Assembly (NCBI RefSeq): GCF_014892515.1 | Contig: NZ_JADBGR010000098.1 | Location: forward strand, 28,892-92,891 | Reading direction: 5' to 3' | Source: Myceligenerans pegani | GTDB lineage: Bacteria > Actinomycetota > Actinomycetes > Actinomycetales > Cellulomonadaceae | Length of the DNA stretch: 64,000 nucleotides | In this document: positions 1-7,861 of the stretch, in pieces | Layout: each line of letters starts with the position of its first letter | Position numbering within the stretch: the stretch's first letter is position 1 | The notes under the pieces: model-generated | What the model was told of the DNA's origin: nothing | What the model saw: only the letters and a program-made list of their open reading frames with translations | The model's database searches: none | Translations under genes and position numbers: made by a program

Positions 1-1
1 A

Positions 2-157
2 CACGCCTTCGCGCAAGGCCTGACCCTCGCACACCTCGACGCGACGCTGCGTGACCGGCCGGCAGCGGCCGCCCTCCTGTCGGGCGACCTGACAGCGGCC
101 CTGGCGGCCCGTGGCATCCCCGCGACCGAACCGGAGCGTGCACCCACACGTGGCTGA
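2..157 (+). CDS. C-terminal fragment of an unidentified protein
   Basis: An open frame enters from the left edge and ends at TGA 155-157, giving 51 residues rich in Ala, Leu and Arg and likely helical (it includes LAHLDATLRDRPAAAALL). Codon use has the strong third-position GC of its neighbours, which argues that it is coding. No motif identifies the family from this tail alone, so I assign no function. The next gene begins about 185 bases later on the same strand. Confidence 0.55.
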   Translation, partial: HAFAQGLTLAHLDATLRDRPAAAALLSGDLTAALAARGIPATEPERAPTRG

Positions 158-342
158 CGGGTGGACAGCACCCCTTTTCTCGTTCGTCGTCCGCGTCCGG
201 CTCCTCCTTCCAGCCTCGGGTCGGTGCCGCCGCCACGCAGCTGTCCGTGCCGCGCCGCCGCCGTGCGACCGCGGGCGGGCGGGTATCGAATGGACGAAGA
301 CCCCCATCGACGAAGACACCCATCCGCGAAGAGGACACGATC

Positions 343-501
343 ATGGCGGCACATGCCGGCGAGAAAGCGCGGAAGACCGGCGACTTCTTCTGCGCGAAGT
401 GCGGCGAGAAGGTTCACGTGACCGCGGGAGACACGATCCCGGAGTGCCCGAACGGCCACGACGAGTTCGAGACGCGGCGCAACGAGCCCGGAAACGCCTG
501 A
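343..501 (+). CDS. Small zinc-ribbon protein (52 aa)
   Basis: A 52-residue protein starting at ATG 343, with a purine-rich GAAGAGGA upstream as a possible ribosome binding site; the frame stays open further upstream but lacks a better start. It carries CAKCGEKV near residue 17 and ECPNGH near residue 34, a Cys-x2-Cys plus Cys-x2-His arrangement expected to bind one structural zinc. There is no signal peptide or membrane segment, so it should be cytoplasmic. Similar mini zinc-ribbon proteins are common in bacteria, usually without known function. It lies 84 bases upstream of ilvD on the same strand, but nothing links the two functionally. Confidence 0.75.
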   Translation: MAAHAGEKARKTGDFFCAKCGEKVHVTAGDTIPECPNGHDEFETRRNEPGNA

Positions 502-585
502 GCGCCGGGTCGAGCCGCTCACCGGTTCCCTGCCTCGCCGCCGCGCACCTGGCCCGAGTCGCCCTGCCCGGGGCAGAATCCAGGG

Positions 586-2292
586 ATGAGCAGCTCCGAG
601 AACCCGGTCGACATCAAACCCCGCTCCCGCCAGGTGACCGATGGCCTGGAGGCCACCGCGTCCCGGGGGATGCTCCGCGCCGTCGGGCTCGGCGACGACG
701 ACTTCGCCAAGCCCCAGATCGGCGTCGCCAGTTCGTGGAACGAGATCACGCCGTGCAACCTCTCGCTCGACAGGCTGGGCAAGGCCGCCAAGGAGGGCGT
801 GCACGCCGCGGGCGGCTACCCGCTGGAGTTCGGCACCATCTCCGTCTCCGACGGCATCTCCATGGGCCACGAGGGCATGCACTTCTCGCTCGTCTCCCGC
901 GACGTCATCGCCGACTCGGTCGAGACGGTGATGCAGGCCGAGCGCCTGGACGGGTCGGTGCTGCTGGCCGGGTGCGACAAGTCGCTGCCCGGCATGCTGA
1001 TGGCGGCCGCGCGCCTGGACCTGTCGAGCGTGTTCCTCTACGCCGGCTCGATCATGCCGGGCTGGGTCAAGCTCACCGACGGCACGGAGAAGCAGGTCAC
1101 GATCATCGACGCGTTCGAGGCCGTCGGGGCGTGCGCGCGCGGGCTCATGAGCACCGAGGACGTCGGCCGGATCGAGCGCGCGATCTGCCCCGGCGAGGGC
1201 GCGTGCGGCGGCATGTACACCGCGAACACGATGGCGTCGGCGGCCGAGGCGCTCGGCATGTCGCTGCCCGGCTCGGCCGCTCCGCCGTCGGCCGACCGCC
1301 GCCGCGACACGTGGGCGCACCGGTCGGGCGAGGCGGTCGTGAACCTGCTGCGCCGGGGCATCACCGCGCGCGACATCCTCACCAAGGAGGCGTTCGAGAA
1401 CGCGATCGCCGTCGTCATGGCGTTCGGCGGGTCCACGAACGCCGTGCTCCACCTGCTGGCCATCGCCTACGAGGCCGAGGTGGAACTCACCCTCGACGAC
1501 TTCTCCCGCATCGCGGACCGCGTGCCGCACCTGGGCGATCTCAAGCCGTTCGGGCAGTACGTGATGAACGACGTCGACCGCATCGGCGGCGTCCCGGTGG
1601 TGATGAAGGCGCTGCTGGACGCCGGCCTGCTGCACGGGGACGCCCTGACGGTCACGGGCCGCACCATGGCCGAGAACCTCGCCGAGATCGCGCCGCCCGA
1701 CCCGGACGGCAAGATCCTGCGTGCCATGGGCGAACCGATCCACCAGACCGGCGGCATCACCATCCTGCACGGGTCGCTCGCGCCGGAGGGGGCGGTGGTG
1801 AAGTCGGCCGGCTTCGACTCCGACGTGTTCGAGGGGACCGCGCGCGTCTTCGAGCGCGAGCGCGCCGCGCTGGACGCCCTGGAGGACGGGACGATCCAGG
1901 CCGGCGACGTCGTCGTCATCCGCTACGAGGGCCCCAAGGGCGGCCCCGGCATGCGCGAGATGCTCGCCATCACCGGCGCCATCAAGGGCGCGGGCCTCGG
2001 CAAGGACGTCCTGCTCGTGACGGACGGCCGGTTCTCCGGCGGCACCACCGGCCTGTGCGTGGGTCACATCGCACCCGAGGCCGTCGACGCCGGGCCCATC
2101 GCGTTCGTGCGCGACGGCGACCGCATCCGCCTCGACGTGGCCGCGAAGACCCTCGACCTGCTGGTGGACCCGGCCGACCTGGAGGCCCGCCGGGCGGGCT
2201 GGGCCCCGCTCCCCCACGGCTACACGCGCGGCGTGCTGGCCAAGTACACGAAACTCGTCGGCTCGGCCTCGCGAGGCGCGGTGCTCACATGA
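586..2292 (+). CDS. ilvD: Dihydroxy-acid dehydratase
   Basis: 568 residues, full length for the IlvD/Edd family. The enzyme dehydrates 2,3-dihydroxy-3-methylbutanoate or -pentanoate to the 2-keto acids leading to valine, leucine and isoleucine (and pantothenate). Cysteines expected to hold the iron-sulfur cluster are visible in TPCN (Cys57), [10 protein letters not shown] (Cys130) and [14 protein letters not shown] (Cys207). The C-terminal domain has the conserved GRFSGGTTG loop and [12 protein letters not shown]. The start ATG 586 follows a short GGG stretch. It is transcribed toward the GH77 gene, whose stop lies 25 bases away on the other strand. No other branched-chain biosynthesis genes are in the window. 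Confidence 0.96.
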   Translation: MSSSENPVDIKPRSRQVTDGLEATASRGMLRAVGLGDDDFAKPQIGVASSWNEITPCNLSLDRLGKAAKEGVHAAGGYPLEFGTISVSDGISMGHEGMHFSLVSRDVIADSVETVMQAERLDGSVLLAGCDKSLPGMLMAAARLDLSSVFLYAGSIMPGWVKLTDGTEKQVTIIDAFEAVGACARGLMSTEDVGRIERAICPGEGACGGMYTANTMASAAEALGMSLPGSAAPPSADRRRDTWAHRSGEAVVNLLRRGITARDILTKEAFENAIAVVMAFGGSTNAVLHLLAIAYEAEVELTLDDFSRIADRVPHLGDLKPFGQYVMNDVDRIGGVPVVMKALLDAGLLHGDALTVTGRTMAENLAEIAPPDPDGKILRAMGEPIHQTGGITILHGSLAPEGAVVKSAGFDSDVFEGTARVFERERAALDALEDGTIQAGDVVVIRYEGPKGGPGMREMLAITGAIKGAGLGKDVLLVTDGRFSGGTTGLCVGHIAPEAVDAGPIAFVRDGDRIRLDVAAKTLDLLVDPADLEARRAGWAPLPHGYTRGVLAKYTKLVGSASRGAVLT

Positions 2293-2317
2293 CCCTGCCG
2301 ACCGCGTCCGCGGGAAC

Positions 2318-4642
2318 TCAGCCCTCCTCGTTGAGGACCGTCACCAGGGACCGCAGCCGCGCCGAGTCGAACAGGTCCTCCAGCATGACCAGGGCGCCCG
2401 AGCCGTCTGCCAGCGGGACGCGCCAGTTCGGGTAGCCGTCGCCGGCGCCGAGCTGCGCCTGGGTGCGCCGCTCCCCGACCGCGTCGGCGAGGTCCACGGC
2501 CACGAGCGCCGCCGGGGTGTCCCGCAGGTAGCGGTACAGGCCCTCGACGAGCTCCCGTTCCGACGGGTCGAACGTCGTCATGCCGCTCCGGGACAGCGAC
2601 GTCATCAGCGCCTCGCGGCGTGCCCGCGCCCGGGAACGCAGCACCTGGGCGTCCTCGGTGAGGATGCCCAGCCGCTCGCCGAGGTCGATGTGCTCGCCGG
2701 CCAGGCAACTCGCCGTCGGCGGCAGGTCCGGCGGCGTCGGGGTGACGAAGCCGCCGGGGCGGAAGTCCTGCGGCGGGACGAGCTCGCCGGTGCCGGACTG
2801 GTCGGCGAGCAGGACGGATCCGAGCAGGATGCCGCGCCCGGCCAGGTAGTCGCGCTCGGCGTCGTCGAGGAGAGCGTCGTCGGCGATCAGCGGGACGCCG
2901 GCGCGGTGCGCCTCCAGGCACAGGATCCCGACGAGTGCCTCGTGGTCGTACGTCACGTAGGCGCCCGCGGTCGCCCGTGTGGCGCCGGGGATCCACCAGG
3001 ATCGGAACAGATCCCCGATGTGCCCGACGCGCAGCGCGCCGCAGTGCCGCAACGCGGTGCGGAGCATGTCACGGAACGGCGCGTACCCCGCCTTCGCGAG
3101 CTCCTGCGGGTGCCAGGGCGGCAGGCCGCGGTTGCGGCCCTCGGCGCCGACGGCCGACGACGGCGGCACGCCCACCGACACCCCGCGCGCCAGCACCCCG
3201 GGCTGCACCCAGACGTCGGCTCCCTCCGGGTGCACGCCCGAGGCCAGCTCCTTGACGATCCCGACGCGCATCCCCGCCTCGAGCCCGATCCGGTGGGCGC
3301 GCCGCAACTGCTCGTCGGCGACCCACTGGAGCCAGCAGTAGAACTCGACCCGGTCCTTCAGGGATCCGCGCAGCGTCGCCACCGTGGACGACGACGGGTC
3401 CAGCAGGTCCGGCGGCCACTCCTGCTCGCCGAGGTGCTCCGCGATGGCGCACCAGGTGGCGAAGTCCACCAGGCCACGCCCCTGCCCCAGGACGAACTCG
3501 TCGAACGCGGTCTGCCGCGCGGCCGAGCGTGCCGCGGTGAAGACCACCTCGAGCGCCGACTTCTTGGCCTCCCAGACCGCCTCGCGATCGATCGGGGCGG
3601 CGTCGCTCGACAGGTCGCGCACCGGCTCGCCCGCCCACTCCACCAGGGAGCGGTCGGCCGAGGACAGGTAGGCGGTCTCCCGGATGTCCTCGACGCGGAT
3701 GTACAGCGGCGACAGGAACCGGCGCGACGTCGGCAGGTACGGGCTGTCGGTGATGGGTGCCGTGGGCTCCGTGGCATGGAGGGGGCCGGGCGCGACGAAG
3801 TCCGCACCCGCGTTGTTCGCCGTGAGCCAGGCCAGGTCGGCGAGGTCGGCCAGGTCGCCGATGCCCCACGAGTCGCGCGAGCGCACCGAGTAGAGCTGGG
3901 TCAGGAAGCCCCACACCTGCGTGTCCGCGAGCGCCCGCGCCGTCGCCAGCCGGTCCGGCGTGACGACGAGGGTGGTCACCGCCGTGGTGCCGTCCGACTC
4001 GGCGTGCAGGGTGTGCCATCCCAGGGGCAGGTCGCCGGGGACGACGAAGGTCGCCCGGCCCACCTTCCGCGAGTCCACGGTGCGCGGCTCGACCAGGACG
4101 TCCGCCTGGTCCAGGTGGCGCGTGCCCGGGGCCGGCGTCGCGTCGTCAGGCCCCGGCGCACCCGCGGGAGGCGGCCCGGACGCGGGCGCGACGCGCCGGA
4201 TCGTGCCCGTGGCCGGGCCGACGCGCCAGGGCGTGGCGCTCGCCGGCACCGCGGGTGCCGCGGGTTCGAGCTCCACCCAGCACGAGACGCTCGATCCGTC
4301 GGTCACGTGCACCGGGATCCGCGTCTCGGTGCCCTGGCGGACGACGACGGCGGACGGGAGCATCTCGCGCCACTCGTCGTCCCGCACCCGGGCGGTCGAC
4401 TCGGCGATGGCCGACGGCGACGCGGCGGGCACGCCGAGCGCGCCGAGCACGGCCGCGAGCGTCGACGGGCTCACGCGGCGCGTGGTCCCGGCGGCATCGG
4501 TGAACACGGTCTGTACGCCGCAGAGCTCCGCCAGGTCGGCGAGATCCTCCGGCAGCTCGGGCAGCGCCGACCGACCGGCCGGCTCGGTGGCGCCGTCGAC
4601 ACCGGTCGCGGCGCGAGTCGTCTCGTCGTGGCTCACAGGCAA
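2318..4642 (-). CDS. malQ: GH77 4-alpha-glucanotransferase homolog with altered active site
   Basis: 774 residues with the N-terminal beta-rich extension typical of actinobacterial MalQ and a GH77 barrel from about residue 240 (TQLYSVRSRDSWGIGDLADL; SPYLPTSRRFLSPLYI; GYAPFRDMLR; YDHEALVGIL). Active MalQ enzymes transfer glucan chains between maltodextrins. Here the nucleophile motif R-[IV]-D-H reads RVGH (Gly540), the acid/base Glu of GED reads ADD (Asp588), and the His of TTHDLPPT is Pro638, although Asp639 survives. The usual FNQxGQxW loop is also replaced, by SSAVGAEGRNRG. The frame is intact and codon use is normal, so it is not an obvious pseudogene. I infer a non-catalytic or re-purposed paralog; the family is certain, the activity is not. 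Confidence 0.85.
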   Translation of the reverse strand: MPVSHDETTRAATGVDGATEPAGRSALPELPEDLADLAELCGVQTVFTDAAGTTRRVSPSTLAAVLGALGVPAASPSAIAESTARVRDDEWREMLPSAVVVRQGTETRIPVHVTDGSSVSCWVELEPAAPAVPASATPWRVGPATGTIRRVAPASGPPPAGAPGPDDATPAPGTRHLDQADVLVEPRTVDSRKVGRATFVVPGDLPLGWHTLHAESDGTTAVTTLVVTPDRLATARALADTQVWGFLTQLYSVRSRDSWGIGDLADLADLAWLTANNAGADFVAPGPLHATEPTAPITDSPYLPTSRRFLSPLYIRVEDIRETAYLSSADRSLVEWAGEPVRDLSSDAAPIDREAVWEAKKSALEVVFTAARSAARQTAFDEFVLGQGRGLVDFATWCAIAEHLGEQEWPPDLLDPSSSTVATLRGSLKDRVEFYCWLQWVADEQLRRAHRIGLEAGMRVGIVKELASGVHPEGADVWVQPGVLARGVSVGVPPSSAVGAEGRNRGLPPWHPQELAKAGYAPFRDMLRTALRHCGALRVGHIGDLFRSWWIPGATRATAGAYVTYDHEALVGILCLEAHRAGVPLIADDALLDDAERDYLAGRGILLGSVLLADQSGTGELVPPQDFRPGGFVTPTPPDLPPTASCLAGEHIDLGERLGILTEDAQVLRSRARARREALMTSLSRSGMTTFDPSERELVEGLYRYLRDTPAALVAVDLADAVGERRTQAQLGAGDGYPNWRVPLADGSGALVMLEDLFDSARLRSLVTVLNEEG

Positions 4643-4787
4643 GATCCTGCCACCGAACGGGGTCGCTCGGGGGGAACCACCGGCGTGTGGCCCGATTCGG
4701 GGGACGCGCGGACCCGCTTCGTGCGGCGGGCCGCGAGCCCGGCGGGCGGCTCCGAGGGGCCCGCACCGCCGTCGGCCCGCGCTCGCG

Positions 4788-5819
4788 TCAGCTCTCGCTC
4801 GGCGGCATCTCCGACGCCTCGGCCGCCCGGTTCGCCGGGATGCTCTGCACGACGATGCCCTCGCGCAGCAGCTCCTCCTGGGCGGAGACGCGCAGTGCCC
4901 GCGCGATCAGCCACTGCTCGCCGGGGCGGACCTGCGCGTGCAGGGTGAACGTGAGGGTGAAGGCGTCCACGTTGTCGACGCCGCGCACCGACGGCGCCTC
5001 CAGCAGGGCCGACGACGTCTCCGGGTCCTCCTGCACGCGGTCGACGGCGCGGCCGAGCGCGGCGCGCACGGCTTCGACGTCGCTCCCCACGGGCACGAGG
5101 ATGGGTGCCACCGCGCGGCTCCACTCCTGCGTGCTGTTGCCCGCCCGGAGGATCTCGCCGTTGCGGACGTACCAGAGGGTGCCGTCGAAGTTGCGCACCT
5201 GGGTCAGGCGCAGCCCCATCGCCTCGACGGTGCCGGTCACGCCGCCGCCCAGGTCGACGAAGTCGCCCACGCCGAACTGGTCCTCGATGAGGAGGAAGAT
5301 CCCGCTGAGGAAGTCCTTGACGAGGCTCTGGGCCCCGAACCCGATCGCGACGCCGACGATCCCGGCGCCGGCGATCAGGCCGGTGAGGTCGATCTCCAGC
5401 ACGCTCGCGATCGACAGCACGGCGAACACCCCGATGGCGATGTTGGCCGTCGAGTTCAGGACCGAACCGACCGTCCGGGCCCGCTGGGCACGACGGTCCG
5501 CCGTGGGGCCGTTGCCGGTCTGTGCGAGGACCTCGCCCAGAGCCTGCGGGCTGATCCGCACCTTACGTCGCCTCTTGTGGGCGGTGTCCACGGCGGCGGC
5601 GCTCGCTTCGGCCGCCGCGGCCCGGACGGCGCGCTCCTGGTCACGGGTCACCCCGGCGGCGATGCGCTCGGTCAGGTGCGTGATCAGGCGTCGTGTCAGG
5701 ACGAGCGCGACGACGCTGACGACGAGGATGATGAGGATGTTCAGCGGCTTGTCCACGAACCAGTCCCAGAACCCTTCGGCACCGTCGAAGAAGGCCGCGG
5801 CAAGTTGCTCTTCGTTCAC
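4788..5819 (-). CDS. mscS: MscS-family mechanosensitive ion channel
   Basis: 343 residues, GTG start at 5819. A small-conductance mechanosensitive channel that releases solutes on hypo-osmotic shock. Membrane segments are visible near residues 25-45, 135-155 and 158-185, the last (LIAGAGIVGVAIGFGAQSLV) being the pore-lining TM3 with its alternating Gly/Ala pattern. The beta domain follows (VGDFVDLGGGVTGTVEAMGL). About 50 charged residues between the first two membrane segments form a cytoplasmic loop. It lies downstream of the GH77 gene on the same strand with 145 bases between, so it may have its own promoter. Confidence 0.93.
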   Translation of the reverse strand: MNEEQLAAAFFDGAEGFWDWFVDKPLNILIILVVSVVALVLTRRLITHLTERIAAGVTRDQERAVRAAAAEASAAAVDTAHKRRRKVRISPQALGEVLAQTGNGPTADRRAQRARTVGSVLNSTANIAIGVFAVLSIASVLEIDLTGLIAGAGIVGVAIGFGAQSLVKDFLSGIFLLIEDQFGVGDFVDLGGGVTGTVEAMGLRLTQVRNFDGTLWYVRNGEILRAGNSTQEWSRAVAPILVPVGSDVEAVRAALGRAVDRVQEDPETSSALLEAPSVRGVDNVDAFTLTFTLHAQVRPGEQWLIARALRVSAQEELLREGIVVQSIPANRAAEASEMPPSES

Positions 5820-5980
5820 GGGTGCTCACGCTAGTGGCTGCACGGGCCCCGGAGCCAAGCCCGCACGGCGGTCCCGCACACCGCCGCGCGACCTTCACAG
5901 CGCGTCCGGGAACGGCTCACGCGACCGTGGCGGAGGTCACGCACCCGCCCGCGACCCGGCCACGTCCGCCGTCGTACATG

Positions 5981-6220
5981 TCAGGCGCGGGCTCGCAGAC
6001 CGTCCAGCTCGGCGGCGAGGTCATCGGCCTCCGGGCCCACGATCACCTGGACGACGCGCCCGGACCGGACCACGCCGAACGCGCCGGAGTTCTTCAGGCC
6101 CGGCTCGTCCACCAGGGCCGGATCGCTCACCTCGACGCGCAAGCGGGTGATGCACGGCTCGAGCTCGACGACGTTCGTGTTGCCGCCGAGTGCCACCAGG
6201 ATGTCGTTCGCCTTCGACAT
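5981..6220 (-). CDS. Stand-alone PTS glucose-type EIIB domain protein
   Basis: 79 residues from ATG 6220. It aligns throughout with the EIIB domain of glucose/N-acetylglucosamine PTS permeases: an N-terminal helix with ILVALGGNTN and the phosphorylated cysteine in the signature EPCITRLRVEV (Cys23). In the phosphotransferase system EIIB passes phosphate from EIIA to sugar entering through EIIC. No EIIC or EIIA gene is in the window, so this single-domain protein must work with components encoded elsewhere, or act as a phosphorylation-state regulator. It is divergent from glbO across 197 bases. Confidence 0.9.
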   Translation of the reverse strand: MSKANDILVALGGNTNVVELEPCITRLRVEVSDPALVDEPGLKNSGAFGVVRSGRVVQVIVGPEADDLAAELDGLRARA

Positions 6221-6417
6221 GAATCACGCTCCCAAAACCCGTGCGTCGTTGCCGGACTGCCTCCACCCTATCCGGAGTCGCGAGAGATCGGCACGAAGCA
6301 CGGCGGTTTCGCCCGTCGCGATCCCCGCCGTCCCCGGTGCGTGCTGTCGGCGGACTCACACCGCCCTCCGGCTCCCGGGGCCGCCTCCGGGGCCCGCACT
6401 GATGCGAGGATGACGGG

Positions 6418-6795
6418 GTGAAGACGTTCTACGAACAGGTCGGCGGGCACGAGACGTTCGCGAAGCTGGTCGACACCTTCTACGAGGGCGTCGCCGGCGA
6501 CCCCGTCCTGCGCCCCATGTACCCGGAGGAGGACCTGGGCCCGGCCGCCGAGCGCCTCACGCTGTTCCTCGAGCAGTACTGGGGCGGGCCCAAGACGTAC
6601 TCCGAGGAGCGGGGCCATCCCCGGCTGCGGATGCGGCACATGCCGTTCAAGGTCAATCCGGACGCCCGCGACCGCTGGCTGAAGCACATGCGCGCCGCCG
6701 TCGACGCGCTGGACCTGGCGCCCGTGCACGAAGCGGAGCTGTGGGACTACCTCGAGCGCGCCGCCTTCTCCATGATCAACACCTTCGAGGACTGA
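6418..6795 (+). CDS. glbO: Group II truncated haemoglobin
   Basis: 125 residues, GTG start at 6418. The sequence follows actinobacterial GlbO closely: Tyr22 in DTFYEGV (position B10), LEQYWGGPKTYSEERGHPRL over the CD/E region, the proximal haem ligand His74 in RMRHMPF (F8), and Trp87 (G8). Group II truncated globins bind O2 with high affinity and are implicated in oxygen or NO/peroxide chemistry at the membrane. The next gene, a thioesterase, starts 2 bases after the stop codon, so the two are likely co-transcribed, an arrangement I believe recurs in actinobacteria. Confidence 0.96.
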   Translation: MKTFYEQVGGHETFAKLVDTFYEGVAGDPVLRPMYPEEDLGPAAERLTLFLEQYWGGPKTYSEERGHPRLRMRHMPFKVNPDARDRWLKHMRAAVDALDLAPVHEAELWDYLERAAFSMINTFED

Positions 6796-6797
6796 AC

Positions 6798-7724
6798 GTG
6801 GAGCGAATCACCGATCAGCCGGCGACGGCCGACCCCCTGGGCCACCTCCTGGAGGTCCTGGACCTGCGCCCCGTGGACGGCCCAGGCGCTCGCGGCGAGG
6901 ACGACGTGTTCGAGGGCGACAGCGTGCTCGGCCCCGCCCCACGTGCCTACGGCGGCCAGGTGCTGGCGCAGGCGATCGTCGCGGCGGCACGCACCGTCCC
7001 GCCCGGCCGCCTCATCCACTCCCTGCACGGCTACTTCCTGCGCGAGGGATCGCTGGAGGCGCCGATCGGGTTCGCCGTCGAACGCCTGCGGGACGGGCGT
7101 TCGTTCAGCGCGCGGCGCTCGCACGCGATGCAGTTCGGCCGGCCGATCCTGTCGATGATCGCGTCGTTCCAGGAGGACCAGCCCGGCTTCGAGCTCACCA
7201 CGCCGATGCCCGACGACGTCCCGGCGCCCGAGGACGTCCCCTCCGCGCTCGAGGAGCTCGCGGGCGCCGACGACCGTGCCCGCGCGTTCTGGGCCGAGCA
7301 GTCCGCGTTCGACCTCCGCCACGTGGGCGGGTCGCTCTACCTGCCGCGCGACCCGTCGGCCGGGGAGGCGCCGCGCACGCAGCTGGTGTGGATGCGGGCG
7401 CGCCGCCCGATCGAGTGCGACGACCAGATGCTGCACCGGGCGATGCTCGCATTCGCGTGCGACCAGATCATGCTCGAGCCGGCGCTGCGGGCGGCGGGGA
7501 AGTCGTGGCAGGAGGTGGGTGGCGGCAAGGTGCCCCTGGCCAGCCTCGACCACGCGATGTGGTGGCACCGCGACGTGCGGGCGGACGAGTGGCTCCTGTA
7601 CGTGCAGGGCGCCGCGTCCGCGCAGGGCGGTCGCGCTCTGGGGCACGCGCGCGTCTACCGGACCGACGGCACGCTGGTGGCGTCGATGGGCCAGGAGGGC
7701 ATGATGCGGCTCCCGGCCGCATAG
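6798..7724 (+). CDS. tesB: Acyl-CoA thioesterase II (TesB family)
   Basis: 308 residues. GTG 6798 is chosen because it follows a GAGGA stretch just inside the end of glbO; the frame extends 19 codons further up but over glbO. It is a double-hotdog thioesterase hydrolysing acyl-CoA to free acid and CoA. First hotdog: SLHGYFLREGSLEAPI and the substrate-channel SFSARRSHAMQ. Second hotdog: LASLDHAMWWHRD (catalytic Asp), GAASAQGGRALG (Ser/Gln region) and SMGQEGMMR (catalytic Gln). The length fits TesB (about 290). No signal peptide. It forms a two-gene unit with glbO. Confidence 0.93.
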   Translation: MERITDQPATADPLGHLLEVLDLRPVDGPGARGEDDVFEGDSVLGPAPRAYGGQVLAQAIVAAARTVPPGRLIHSLHGYFLREGSLEAPIGFAVERLRDGRSFSARRSHAMQFGRPILSMIASFQEDQPGFELTTPMPDDVPAPEDVPSALEELAGADDRARAFWAEQSAFDLRHVGGSLYLPRDPSAGEAPRTQLVWMRARRPIECDDQMLHRAMLAFACDQIMLEPALRAAGKSWQEVGGGKVPLASLDHAMWWHRDVRADEWLLYVQGAASAQGGRALGHARVYRTDGTLVASMGQEGMMRLPAA

Positions 7725-7754
7725 CGGCGCGCCGCCGCCGCGGCACGGGCAGGG

Positions 7755-7791
7755 CCGTCGCGGCCGTGCCGTCGCGGCCGTGCCGTCGCGG
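7755..7791 (+). repeat. 14-bp tandem repeat, about 2.6 copies
   Basis: The unit CCGTCGCGGCCGTG occurs at 7755-7768 and 7769-7782, and its first nine bases recur at 7783-7791. It lies in the 137-base gap between the thioesterase and tricorn-protease genes. No function is evident; it may simply reflect slippage in GC-rich DNA. Confidence 0.7.
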
Positions 7792-7861
7792 CGCGGGTGC
7801 GGCCGTCCGCTCCGAGCGGATTATCCGTGACGGTGTCCGAGGTCACAGGTACGTTGTGCGC

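Noticed and set aside
111..2435. Long plus-strand open frame over ilvD
   Set aside because: It is an out-of-frame shadow of ilvD with Arg/Gly/Pro-rich nonsense; long open shadow frames are expected at this GC content.
2690..4948. 752-codon open frame antisense to the GH77 gene
   Set aside because: Composition is low-complexity Arg/Gly/Val with no motif, while the opposite strand encodes a clear GH77 fold.
7388..7861. 158-codon N-terminal extension of the tricorn protease
   Set aside because: It overlaps the thioesterase gene, has no ribosome binding site, and family similarity starts at ATG 7862.
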